Shown: positions 33,466 through 44,494 of the stretch, one piece after another | Numbering within the stretch: position 1 is the first letter of the stretch | How the letters are laid out: every line of letters begins with the position of its first letter | NCBI GenBank assembly: GCA_033060915.1 | Contig: CM065387.1 | Coordinates: 41,557,501 to 41,621,500, forward strand | Reading direction: 5' to 3' | Length of the DNA stretch: 64,000 nucleotides | Source of the DNA: Euryodendron excelsum | Lineage: Eukaryota; Streptophyta; Magnoliopsida; Ericales; Pentaphylacaceae | Position numbers and translations under genes: made by a program | Notes under the pieces: model-generated | Told to the model about the DNA's origin: nothing | What the model saw: the letters and a program-made list of their open reading frames with translations, nothing else | Databases searched by the model: none

Positions 33466-35399
33466 ATCCTGTCTTTGTTAACTCTACTTTTAATTCTACT
33501 TTTTGTTAATCAAGAGCTTATTATGTACACAAAACCTTTGAAATGAAAGAAAAAGAATTTGAAGTTTACGTTTATCATCTTCGGTGTTTGTCTTTTTTTA
33601 AAAAGTTTTCCCTTTCATTGTTATGACTTGACTTGAAGAGGGGGATAGTACGCGCATCCTCACCAATGGGGACCATTTCCGACCCAAAAAAAGGAAACAT
33701 TGAAGAAAGAAAAAAGCAAGAATGGATTGTAGAAAAGGACACCACTTGGAGGATGCCATGACAAAGTAGTCGACAGTTAAACCTTCAAAAGGAAGAGAAG
33801 CCATCATTTCAAATTCCCTAAACAGCAAAGCAATTCCTTTGAACAACCCACTCGAGCCGCAAGTGATTTTCATTCAAACACCCTAACCAAGAATCACCCC
33901 TTACACTGGGGCAAGCACGAGTAACGGAATGTTTAAACTAACATTCGCTTATCTCAAAGGATGACGCTAAAGTTCTAGGACTGAACTTCATGGACTAAGC
34001 AATCTTGTCTGAAAGGAAGAGAGGCCACCTATTCTTCTACCATATAGTTAAAAGAATCCCCTTTGAAAAACCCATTTTGAGCCAAATTACATTCCTTCGA
34101 CAAACCCGACCTAGTAATCACTCCCCACAACGGGTGAAAATAAAATTGGAAAGAAAAAGGAGGAAAAAGGAATTTGAAATAAAAGAAAGCTTCCTCATAG
34201 ATTGAAAGAAAGAGAAAACAATGCGATACTAAAAAAAATGAAAATGATGAGACGCCCCGTAAAATCAACAGACTGTGCAAGCAATAGTGCTGGGGAAAAA
34301 CCAACAGAAACAATGAACTGTATGTGGGTAAAAGTTTGCACAAAAACATGGAAAATACCTAAAAGAGAAAACTGACGAGGAAAAGAACTAAAGGGGAAGA
34401 AGTATTGAAAAAGTGATCACCGGTCTGTGATGAACCTAGAAAAAGTGCAACACCTTAGGCCTTCAATACCCTTCTTTTCAAAAACCCCCACAACTTAACC
34501 ACACTACAAGCCCAGGGCAAAGTCCTCTCGGGTCAAGAAAGATTGCTTAGTCTAAACAAGTTCAAAAGAAAATAGCGGCATCTAAAAAAAAATCTTACTC
34601 AAGGTGGTCCTAGTTCCTATCACCTCCGCTAGGGAATAGAGAAATTATTTAAGCCTGCATACCCTTCATTTCTTACCCTTAGCCTAGCTTACATTACAGT
34701 CCAAAGTAAAGCCTTCTCGGATTAAGGATAGAAACTACCCGCTCCTTTGTCAAGAGCTACTTCAGTGGTCTCCTGGAGAGTTCACTAGTCCAAATGTGAG
34801 ATCCCCGAGAGGAAGTCGAGCAAGTTACAGGTTCTTCCCTTTCCAGATAAGAGAGAAGAGAGTTGGGTCCAGAAATGGAAACACAAAGGACGGGGCAACT
34901 ACTATCCCATCACGACAAGAAAAAGGTACGACGAAGAAAGGGAATCCTCAAGAAAATAGCAAAAGTCCAAAATGCCCAGCTTCTGGTAGACGCTCGATTA
35001 AACCCAAAAGCTTGGAGCCTGTCTCAAGGCTTATTTTCGTAAAGCTTGTATATCTATGTACTTTGCCTAAATCCATACATATAACAACGCACCCACATTT
35101 TTCACATCTATTTAAAGCTCGTACATACCCACCATTTCTGTATGTGTCATGATTCCTACATTCCTGTGTTTATATTCTTGCTCTTTATGTTTCCACATAC
35201 ATAAATTCAAGAAAAGACTAAAAAGGAAAACCAATCACCATCCCATGCAAAGAAAAATAATAATATACATAAAATCATCTTACAATCATTATCCATAAGG
35301 GCCAACACACGGCCTCAAAACATAAACAAAGTTGCTAGTCTAACAAAGCTACAACTATGTAAGCAGGAGGAAAGAGACGCCTAGGGGAGCGAGGTCGTC
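33466..35399 (+). other. Region where pol is expected; no pol found
   Basis: Purine-rich, with short open frames in all phases and no YxDD box, DDE signature or RNase H motif on either strand. It resembles Tat 3' untranslated sequence. pol was either deleted or never present in this family member. Confidence 0.5.
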
Positions 35400-37176
35400 A
35401 TCCAAGTCGAAGTCACTAGTATCCGGCACATATGGAGAGGGCTGGCTGGAAGAAGCTCCGGCATCATAAGGGCCCTAACCAGGAAAAATAAGAAGAAAGA
35501 AAACCCAGCATTAGAATACAGGAGATGTATATAGAACATGAAAGATGAATCGCAAATAGCATACTCAGCGGGCCTCTATCAAAGATATACGGGCAGTCAG
35601 AGCCTCCACCTCAGCACAGTACTGGTCTCGCACCTGGCAAGCTGTTAAATACTCCTCCTCGAAAACAAAGCCCTCAGCTTGAAGCCATAACTCGACCACC
35701 TCATGACTGGCCACCTGTCCTCCAACCACTAGATCTAGCTCGGTAAAAGTGCAATAGACCTTGCCCTGAAATGGGCCTCGTAGTTCGCACTGGGTGGAAG
35801 GAGGAAACGGTCGCCGGGCACCCCAACAACATAAGGAATCTCAACCGCAGCTCAATAAAATCCAAACATATACTAAGGAGGATCCATAGAAGCATGGAAG
35901 TTGGTGTGTAGCTGCTGCCAATGACGCTCTCCCAAGTACGTATCCCATGAAAAAGGGCCTCGGAAGGTGACCCGCAACCTAGACAAAAGGATGAGATCCC
36001 TCATCCCAGCATATTGAGGCGATCGGCGGTAAGGCGCCCAACACACGTCTCAGGGTCTCAGTAGCTCTAGGTTAGCCCGGAGGGCAACAAAGTTTGTAAG
36101 CAGGGACCGCTGGACCACCTGATGTCTAGCCCATATCATGGCCCGTAGGAATGCGTCTGCAACTAGTACCTCTAGCCGACGAACAGGAAGATACTCATAA
36201 CTCCACCATATCAAAAATGACCAAAAACCAGTCAAGCTCCCCCATGCCCTAGATGTTCTCACTCTCATCCCCCATAAGAAACTGGCAAAAGTGAAGGCGC
36301 CCCAATCCATAAAGTCCAATGCATCCAAGTCTGCTACTAGGCTCACCAAGGGTAAAGGAACTGTCAACTTATTATCGTTATAAAAGCAACTAAAGACGAC
36401 GTATAATACCAGCCGGCGCCTCATGATGACCTGATCAGCTAGGGAGGGCTTAAGAGCGAACGCTATCTCCGTTGGGCATAGAAGCAAAGCTGAAAAACTC
36501 GAGCCCATAATCCTTGGTAAACCCAAGAGAAGTCGAGCCTCATCAACGGTTAAAGCCCGCAGGGAAATCGAGATACCTCCAAAAGACAAGCCAGTAATCA
36601 TAGCCCAGTCAACAGGAGTAGCCCCCAGCTCAAAGCCTACCAAATGTACAGTCCTTGTCTCCCCAAACCACCGCTCCAGTAGCCTAACCTGGTGAAGGCA
36701 CCGAAACCGATCTGGTGAAGGAAGACCTGATAGAAAGGGGCCCACGGCTGCATAACTCTCAAGGAAGAGATACTTGCCCCTTTAAATGAACTATAAGTGG
36801 ATGACGGCATCCGGCCATAACGCGAGTACAAGCTCAGGTGATAAGTCAAGTCTCGCAATGGTGGGATGTCAGGGATAGCTAACTAGTGATCTGTGAAGGA
36901 AGTATCCCTCCGGCTGTTGTGAATGGATGCCATGCCATATCATGTCAGCAGATCAACGGCTGAATCGACGTCCTCCTCAACCCTCTCGTCCAGGGCAACC
37001 GAGGGCTATCCCATTGCAAAACTACCACTCGAGGCCGTCATGCTTGTAGACCACTGAGGCCGACTACTGCCACCTCGGGCAAAACCACTCCTACTACCGC
37101 TGCCCTCCCTAGGCTCAACCTGCGGCGCCTTCTCGCTGCGCCTCCTATCAAAACCATCATCACCCGTCTTTGACAT
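35400..37176 (-). pseudogene. Plant mobile domain (PMD) ORF, antisense inside the Tat-like element
   Basis: The minus-strand ATG at 37176 starts a basic/Ser-Gly-rich head (MSKTGDDGFDRRRSEK). A TAG is at 37006. Then comes a frame with LRDLTYHLSLYSRYGRM, and a -1/+1 shift near 36740 leads into a 231-codon open stretch to 36050 with RTVHLVGFELGATPVDWAMI, TGLSFGG and later WGAFTFASFLWG. The T-x-H-L-x(n)-D-x-A-x-I-x-GL-x2-G pattern is the PMD core of MAIN/MAIL1-like proteins and of proteins carried by plant transposons. A GT-AG intron of 90 bp fits at 35564-35475 (GTATGC...TTAG). PMD ORFs in antisense are a recognised extra of Tat elements. Stops and the frameshift make this copy inactive. Confidence 0.75.
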
Positions 37177-37329
37177 CCTGAAAAAGCAACAATCGAAAAA
37201 ATGTAGAAAGTTGATCAGCCACAGGATATGCATGAAAGTAAAAAAATAATAATAATATGTATATACAGTAGAAAAGAGAAAAAAACAGAGGAAAAAAAAG
37301 AAAAAAAATTAAAATAACTAAGGCCTTAT

Positions 37330-38415
37330 CCATTTCCCAATTTTATTTCAAAGTATCAAAAATTGGTTTTTGGGCTTTCTCCTTCAAAAGCCCTGTTTAA
37401 AAGTGTTTTCAATAGTTTTTTGAGCTTTTTCCTCAAAAAGTTTGATTTCAAAGTGTCAAAACCAGTTTCCCGGGCTTGCCCTTTTAAAAGCCCAGTTTCA
37501 AAGATTTTCTAAGGTTTTCCGAGCTTTTTCCTAAACAAAAAAGTGTCATCCCGTAGATTTGAAATTGGTTTTTCGGGCTTTTTCCTTTAAAAGCCCTGTT
37601 TCAAAATGTTTTTCAACGGTTTTTCAAGCTTTTTCCTCAAAAAGTTTCATTTCAAAGTATCAAAACTGGTTTCCTGGGCTTTTTCCTTCAAAAGCCCTAT
37701 TTCAAAATATTTTTCAATGGTTTTCTGAGCTTTTTCCTCAAGAAGTTTCGTTTGAAAGTATCAAAATCGGTTTCTCGGGCTTTCTCCTTCAAAAGCTCTA
37801 TTTCAAAATGTTTTTCAATGGTTTTCCGAACTTTTTCCTCAAAAAGTTTCGTTTCAAAGTATCAAAACCGGTTTCCCGGGCTTTCTCCTTCAAAAGCCCC
37901 GTTTCAAAATGTTTTCCTATAGTTTTTTGAGCTTTTTTCTCAAAAAGTTTCGTTTCAAAGTATCAAAATCGATTTCTCAGGCTTTCTCCTTTAAAAGCCC
38001 TATTTCAAGATTTTTCTAACAGGTTTTGCTGAGCTTTTCCCTTAAAAGTTCTATTTCAAAAGTTTCAAGCCGGTTTCCCAGGCTTTCTCCTTCAAAAGCC
38101 CTGTATTAAGATTTTCTAACAGGTTTTGCCGAGCTTTTCCCTTAAAAAGTTCTATTTCAAAAATTTCAAACCGGTTTCTCGGGCTTTCATCCTCAAAAGC
38201 CCCATTTCAAAGATTCTCTAATGGTTTTTTTTTAGCTTTTTCCTTAAAAAGTTCCATCTCAAAATTTCAAATCGATTTCTCGGGCTTTCTCCTTCAAAAG
38301 CCCTGTTTCAAAATATTTTCTAACCGTTTTTTTGGCTTTTCCCTTCAAAAGTCCTGTTTCAAAAAGCTTTCTATGATTTCTCGGGCTTTCTCCTTCAAAA
38401 GCCTAGTTTTCAAAA
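37330..38415 (+). repeat. ~100-bp tandem array, about 11 units
   Basis: CGGGCTTTCTCCTTCAAAAG recurs near 37373, 37472, 37577, 37676, 37777, 37878, 37978, 38079, 38179, 38281 and 38380. GAGCTTTTTCCTCAAAAAG lies half-way in each unit, so each unit is itself two related ~50-bp halves. Tandem arrays in the 3' untranslated part are typical of Tat/Ogre elements. Confidence 0.85.
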
Positions 38416-39758
38416 GTAACTGTCTTTTTCTAAAAAGTTTTAGGGTCGAACATTGAATTTTTAAAGGTCAATACTTTTTGAAAATTTTCGACAGAGTTTC
38501 GCCGTAAAAAGTCACTATCCCGAAATTCAACAAATCACTAAACACCTCACCAAGGCTCCCCGAGCCTTCAATCACGACAACCGACACCATCCCATCCTCT
38601 GTAACGCATGACACATGATTAAACACAATTTCCAAGGCCATTTCTTCATTTTTCAAACTTTTTCGATTTTTTTTATTTCTAAAAATTTTTAAAAATTTTT
38701 GAAACACTCAAAACGACCCCCACAATTTTCTGAACATGTCCTACAATTTTTCTACATTTAACAGGGTAAATTCTCTAATTTTTCTAAAATTTTCCTATTT
38801 TTCCTAATTTTTAAAAATTTTAAATTTTTCAGAAAATTACAAAACTTAATACGCTTGTTCTATACATTTTTCTAAGACACCCAGTACAAAAATCACGCAT
38901 GAACACGCAATACCCGAGCCTATAGACGCAATTTTCTCAACCCTGCAGGAAACCCATTTACATAAACAAGAAAAATCATACAACCACACTCAAATTTTTG
39001 CTGAATCGCAAAAAAAATCTGCCTATTGCGTTCTAAACATCCTAAAGCATAGGTTTACACTAATCATACGCAAAAAAATGAACACATATGCATCGAAATC
39101 AATAAAATTTCAAAAAACTAACTTTTGAGTTCTCCGGCGAGAAACGAGCTTTCCGGCAAGAATTCGGTGACAATGTCGACTTCTAGCAAGCACCCAACCC
39201 CCCTCGAGACTTTCCTAGCAAGGCCCAACATAAACCTCTCAAGAATCCCTCAACCAAGCTCTCTAATCGCTCCAAATATTCAAAACACGTGATGAAAAAC
39301 GTGAACCTGCTCTATTTTAAAGCCCACGGCCTAGCGCATGTAGCAGATGCACCAGAAGGTTAATCCAACCGGCACATGTGCTACATCTATTAGGGTTCTT
39401 TTTGACCAGGCGCATGTGCTACATGCGCCCGGCCCTTCAGCTTCCCGCCAAAACCAACTTTCAATCCTCCAAGTGTCAAAAATCATTTTTGAGGCTTTCA
39501 AAAGCTAAAAATCAAGCTTTCAAAAATTTGTTTACAAAAACCAAGTGTTCTAGGCCGAATTTCATCAAATCGGCATTTTCTAAACTTGGACCCGAAACAA
39601 AATTTTCAAAGCTCTAAGTTTTTAAAAATTCAAAATTTTCCAGATAAACAACTCACAAATAGTCCAAAACTTTCCAAACTTGCCAAGTTATTGTCCCTTC
39701 GATTGCTCGCGACCAAAAAAGAGATTCTTACTTTGTTATTTTTCTGCCTTCGACAAGC
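38416..39758 (-). promoter_or_regulatory. 3' untranslated region; possible antisense promoter near 39310-39430
   Basis: It is AT-rich until 39120. On the minus strand, GCGCATGTGCTACATGCGC (39410-39428) and two partial copies (39332-39395) lie upstream of CTTTAAAATAGAGC (about 39312-39325), a TATA-like box. These point toward the PMD ORF 2.1 kb away. The same GCGCATGTAGCACATGC motif precedes the LTR TATA at 26229. Confidence 0.35.
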
Positions 39759-39780
39759 AAAGACAGAAAAAGAAGGGCAG
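39759..39780 (+). other. Polypurine tract of the Tat-like element
   Basis: AAAGACAGAAAAAGAAGGGC directly before CAGC-TGTAAGC, the start of the 3' LTR. Confidence 0.8.
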
Positions 39781-39781
39781 C

Positions 39782-41098
39782 TGTAAGCTCCTCATTTATG
39801 CCCACTCGACAATCTCCGGCCCAACTGGATCTAGTTTTCAAACATTGCAACTCATATGGGCCCAAGATGACTCTTTCAAACTCCTATCCAGCAAACTGGT
39901 CGCTTCCTAGACCCACAAGGCCTAATTGAAGCTGTAAAGACCACCATGCCCCTAGGCATTCCAGGTAGCTTTTTGAGACTAGGCGGTTAGGGAACCAACG
40001 CCATCTAGGTAGCTTCTCGAGTTCGGGCGATCTCGAGGACCAACATCTTATCAAATTCCAGACAATTCACTTTTGGTGCCTGCTAGCCCTCCAATGTAGA
40101 GTGTCCGTCATTTGGTAGTTCTCCAAGACTAGGCATTCTCGAAAACCAACACCACCCTCACAGGTAGCTTTTTTGAGACCAGGCATTCTCAGAAACCAAC
40201 ACCACCCTATAGGTAGCTCTCTGAGACCGGTTGATCTCAGGGACCAACATCGCACAGGTAGCTTTCTGAGATCGAGCGGTATTAGGAACCAACACCTAGG
40301 TCAACACCGGTGCCTGCTAGCCTGACTCGGTGAAAATGACCAAACCTGCCCCTTGGGCCTCCAGGCACATCTTGAGAAAGGTCAAAATCCCTCAAGACGG
40401 TAAGTCCACCTTTCCAAAGTGTTCCTAAATAGTTAGGCGTACTCAACACGCCATCCTGTCCAATTTCGGTCTCATTCTGGTTAACTCTGGTCAAAATGAC
40501 CGTTTTGCCCTTGCACGCCCTAACACAATACAAATCCCATTAGACAGCGAAAAACTCTTCCAAGACCATCCTCGGACAACCCAACACGCTTAACATGTAA
40601 CTCCAACCCATTCCGACCTTTCTCAATCAATCCCAGTTGAAATGACCATTTTACCCCGGGCGACCCAAACGCGCCCTGAAACTACACCGGCCTTGGGTAT
40701 CAAACGGCGGGTCTTATCATACACCCCTGTTTAACCCGAGGTGAACCTCACGACATTAAACACTTCCGACTCAACGAAAGCCCCCTGGAGCGTCTCATAG
40801 ACGCTCTACCAGGGTTGTCTTTTCCTTCAATTCCCTGGTTATAACGCACCGTCAAATGACTTGAGAAATGTGTAAACTAGGGAATTCCCGAAAGCTTGCT
40901 CATAGGTCTTTCCATCGATAAGACTCGATCAGATAGATCGCTTCTCAAAGGCGCTCATCGCATGGCTCGAAAATTGCTACTTTTAGTAACCCCTGGAGCG
41001 TATCATAGACGCTCCACCAAGATTGACTTTTTTTTCAATTCCCTAATTATAACACACCATCAAAAGACTTGAGAAATGCGTAAATTAGGGAATTCCCA
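39782..41098 (+). repeat. 3' LTR, truncated to 1.3 kb
   Basis: It pairs with 24456-25720 and includes six hairpin units (39962-40290) and two ~210-bp units (40782, 40989). Homology ends at GGGAATTCCC (41089-41098), after which the sequence is unrelated. Confidence 0.85.
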
Positions 41099-42192
41099 CC
41101 TAAAGTTTAGAGATAAAATGGGTCCTTATTTGGCAATATACCACTAATCTGTACACAATCTAGACTTCTTGCTTCAGTCTTTCGAAACCCCATTACATGC
41201 CCATCTTGTCAAAACCCTATCTTTTAACGGTAGTATTTTGGTGACATTCCCAACAAACTTTAAAGAAAAAAATAAAAATCATAAACAATGAAGCAGATTC
41301 TTAAGTAGTAACTTGAATATGTGGAGAGAAAGGAAAGGAAATGAGAAATGAAAGATAGGTAAATAAAATGAAGTGAAAGAATTTAATTAATTATTTTTAT
41401 TTAATAGGGTTAAAAAATAAAAAGAAATTAACTAGTACTTGCTAAAAAAATTCATTTTTGTTTTGTTTGGTTGTCCATAAAATACTAAACGCGTAAAAAT
41501 TTCATTTCATTTTTCTTTCTCTTGCCCAAATCAAGATCCAAATATGGTGTTTGTGGGTTTAGATTTTATGGGATCTTGTAAATCAGCCAACTTGTATGGT
41601 AGGAAGCCAATCTTATCATATTGGTTAAAGCATGCCATCATCCCCTCTATCCCAAGCAATTTGGTCGTTTATATCCATTTTTCATCAACTCCATATACGT
41701 GGATTTATTTCCAAATTATTTGCCCAAATAAAATATAATCAACACCGACATGAATTTTCTTTCATCACTAACATTTGAAAGAAAAGAATAATCACAATAA
41801 TCAAAATTCATTTTTTCTTCCCTTTTTGGGTTTTTTTTTTAAGAAGCACTCCATATCATTCCTAGGTAATTTTAAATATCAATTAAGTACCTGAGTTTTT
41901 CTTGCTTTCTTTTTTGTCATTTATGAAAGTTTTAGGTTGGGTATGTCATGTAACTATAGTTATTTTCAACAATGCCATATATCAAAGATTAATTCTATTT
42001 AATATTCTCCTTTTATTATTTTAGCCTCTTTTTGCTTTGGGATGCAATTGGAGATTGAGTGAGACATGCTCATTTGGGTTTGAAGCTCAGCCATGACCCA
42101 TGTGGATTTTGTCTAGACATTGATTTGAAATCACTAGTGGATAGAAATATTAACAAACCTATGGTGGACGGAGCTCCTGGCAGGCCTAGGAG
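41099..42192. other. AT-rich sequence, nothing recognised
   Basis: Short open frames only. No terminal repeats or domains seen. Confidence 0.3.
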
Positions 42193-42415
42193 GTGGTGTG
42201 GTGGTGCGGCAGTTGCAGGGCAGCGGAGGAGGAGGTAGGCAGCAAAGGAGGACGGCAATTGCAGGGCTGCGGAGGAGGAGCTAGCAGCAGTTGCAGGGCA
42301 GCAGAGGAGGAGCTAGGCAGCGAAGGAGGAGCTGGGCAACAGAGGAGGAGCTGGTGGCAATTGCAGGGCAACAGAGGAGGAGCTGGGTAGCGAAGGAGGA
42401 GCTGGCGGCACATCG
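42193..42415 (+). repeat. GGAGGAGCTGG-type minisatellite
   Basis: Repeats of GCAGCRGAGGAGGAGCTGG and GGCAGCGAAGGAGGAGCT alternate with CAATTGCAGGGC. The plus-strand frame looks protein-like only because the unit is purine-rich. Confidence 0.7.
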
Positions 42416-42619
42416 TAGAAGAAACATGTGTGGTGTGGCGTGGCGCAGCGGAGCTCCTGCCTACAAGCTGGTTGGTCTCTCTGTCAGAGAGAGGGAGTGG
42501 GAGAAGAGAAGAAGGGGGGGAAATGGGGAAACAGCTAGGTTTTGCGATGAGAGAAGAAGGGGAAAATGCAAAGAGCCCACCAAAATCAAAGAGACGTCGT
42601 TTTGATTAAATCTTTTTGC

Positions 42620-42825
42620 CATGGGACGCTATGCCATCGCTAGATTCATTTTTTGCATCGGTAAATTTGCCGTTGCAATTACTCGAGGCAAAAACTACTT
42701 TATGCCACCATTCATCTCCCCGTCGCAAATAACTATTTGCATTGGGTTTTTGCCACGGCCGTCTTACCGTCGCAAATGATGTTTTTTTGCAACTTGCAAG
42801 GCAAAATGTCCTTTTTTTAGTAGTG
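42620..42825. mobile_element. CACTA-like element right end (related to 6931-7350)
   Basis: It contains degraded GCCATCGC, CCGTCGCAAATAACTATTTGC and TTACCGTCGCAAATGATG motifs and ends TTTTTTTAGTAGTG, like the right end at 7350. Both ends are followed by AGG. The left end was not found. The element may include the minisatellite and the sequence upstream. Confidence 0.55.
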
Positions 42826-43225
42826 AGGCTGAACTGAAACCCACGCCGGTTTGGGGCGAGCGGTGGCAGTGTGCACTTGTTTTTTGTGGGTCAACCCATG
42901 GGTTGGGTAGGTTCTCCCCTTTCACAAAATTGGGGTGCCCCTTGGGGCCCAAACCCACTTTCAAGTCATGGCTTTATATGCACATCATCTTCTACTTTAG
43001 ATTCCAATGTGGGATAAGTCTTTTCAATTTTTAGTTTTCTATGGTCATGTTGGCCACTTTAAAAGTCCATAACTCATTCAATCCTTAACAGATTTGAGCA
43101 AGCAAATATATGAGATTAATCTTCTCAAGGAGGTTAATCCAACGCACCATGGACCCACTTAAATGGAGGTGTGGATCCCACATTTTAATTGGCTCAAAAT
43201 AGTGTTTTTCCCACATAAAGTACTC
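42826..43225. other. Noncoding flank
   Basis: Nothing is recognised. The minus-strand translation continues weakly from the DUF247 fragment for a short distance but contains stops. Confidence 0.3.
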
Positions 43226-43534
43226 CTAGAACCGTAGTTTGAGTTCCTCTGCAGAGCGCAAACATGGGTTACCAGCATGTAAAGGGCCTATGGAAATTGT
43301 TGTCGGCGTGTAGTTCTTTTCATTGCCTTGGCGGATTTCCTTTGGAACTCTGTAGATGAAAGCAGAAGATGTGGGACGAGGAGGAGGCAAATTCTTCAAA
43401 TCCTTTTGGATGGAAAGAAGCAGCGATTGTGAAGAATTAGCAGAGGAGGTGGAGAGTTCATCTTCTTTTCGATTGGGATGCATCTCATGCGCCATTTGTG
43501 TCTCTTCCTGTCCAATCTGATGCTCATGCGCCAT
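43226..43534 (-). pseudogene. DUF247 (UPF0481) protein, N-terminal fragment
   Basis: A 102-codon minus-strand frame. After a hydrophilic head it reads FIYRVPKEIRQGNEKNYTPT and then ISIGPLHAGNPCLRSAEELK. The match is to the opening block of DUF247 proteins (I-x-R-V-P-x2-x-R...Y-x-P-x3-S-I-G-P-x-H-x-G). Full-length members have about 400-550 residues with a C-terminal membrane segment; here a stop follows F immediately and no later parts are found. The family's function is poorly known. This is most likely a truncated pseudogene. Confidence 0.65.
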
Positions 43535-44486
43535 TCTAGCTCAAAAAAATTTTAGTCCCAAAGTACCAATTTCTTCAAGCAAGCATTCTTCTTCTTCAAA
43601 TGGAACAAAATTGCTGTCAAGTTCAACAAACCCAACTGCCCAAATAATTGCTTGATCAAATGGAATAAAATTTTTGGTCAAATTACAAAATCAAACAAGT
43701 TGGTTGCATGATCCAACCCGAAATCCTGCTTATTCGAGTGGGAACTAAAGAGAAAAATGAAAACAATTAGGCCATCAATCCAATGAATGTAACAGTCAGC
43801 ACTAACCTCAGCTTCTCAGCTTTTCTTCGGCAGTCACCAACGACTTCCTCCTTATCATGCTTTTATATCATCGATTATCTTTGGATCAAGAATTTGGGGA
43901 AACTACTTGTGTGGCTCTCGAAAAGATTCGTTGGATATGATAGGAATTGTCTCCATGTACCTCGCAAATTTCAATTTTTAAATAATAAAAAAAACCAGAA
44001 AAAATTTGACCATAAAAGAATCTTCATAAAAATTAAGATGGTTTTGATAAAAGAAATAATTACTACAAATGTGACACATGATTACCACAAATGTGATCTG
44101 TAGTAACTATAAAATGTGACTTATGTAATCACATTTTGTTGTAATTATTTTACATTAAATGGTAACTATTTTCACTCCAAGTGATAACTACCCTTACGGT
44201 ACCAAAGTTATTCTCATTCAAATACACTTGCCTTGCTATTTTTGTTGGCAAATTCTAAGATACCGTAACGATTTTAAATGTACCGGTACCGGTGTAATTT
44301 CAATCATTTGGATCTAAAAACTTAAAACATTAAACATTTGATGGAAATCTTTTAAAAAAATTGAGGTGTTTTGATAAGAAAAAGTCAGCACCACAATATG
44401 AGTCATAATTATTATAAATGTGACCTGCAGTTTTTATAATACAGTCACATTTTGTGATAAGTGAGATTAAATTAAGCACTATTGTG
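43535..44486. other. Noncoding AT-rich sequence
   Basis: TGTGAC/CACATTT motifs repeat loosely around 44060-44170 and 44400-44460. No gene or defined element. Confidence 0.3.
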
Positions 44487-44494
44487 GTGATAAG

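Larger units (their letters stand above)
24456..41098 (+). mobile_element. Large Tat/Ogre-like Ty3/gypsy element lacking pol, 3' LTR truncated
   Basis: The 5' LTR is 5149 bp and ends ..GCGACA. It is followed by a primer-binding site TGGCGACTCTGCTGGGGA, a long leader, a decayed gag, ~2 kb with no pol, an antisense PMD ORF, a tandem array, a purine tract and a second LTR starting TGTAAGC at 39782. The second LTR stops matching at about 41098. Very long LTRs, this primer site, 3' tandem arrays and extra antisense ORFs are known traits of the Tat/Ogre lineage. Over the first ~210 bp the LTRs differ at roughly 14 percent of sites by eye, older than the copia element at 476. Confidence 0.85.
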
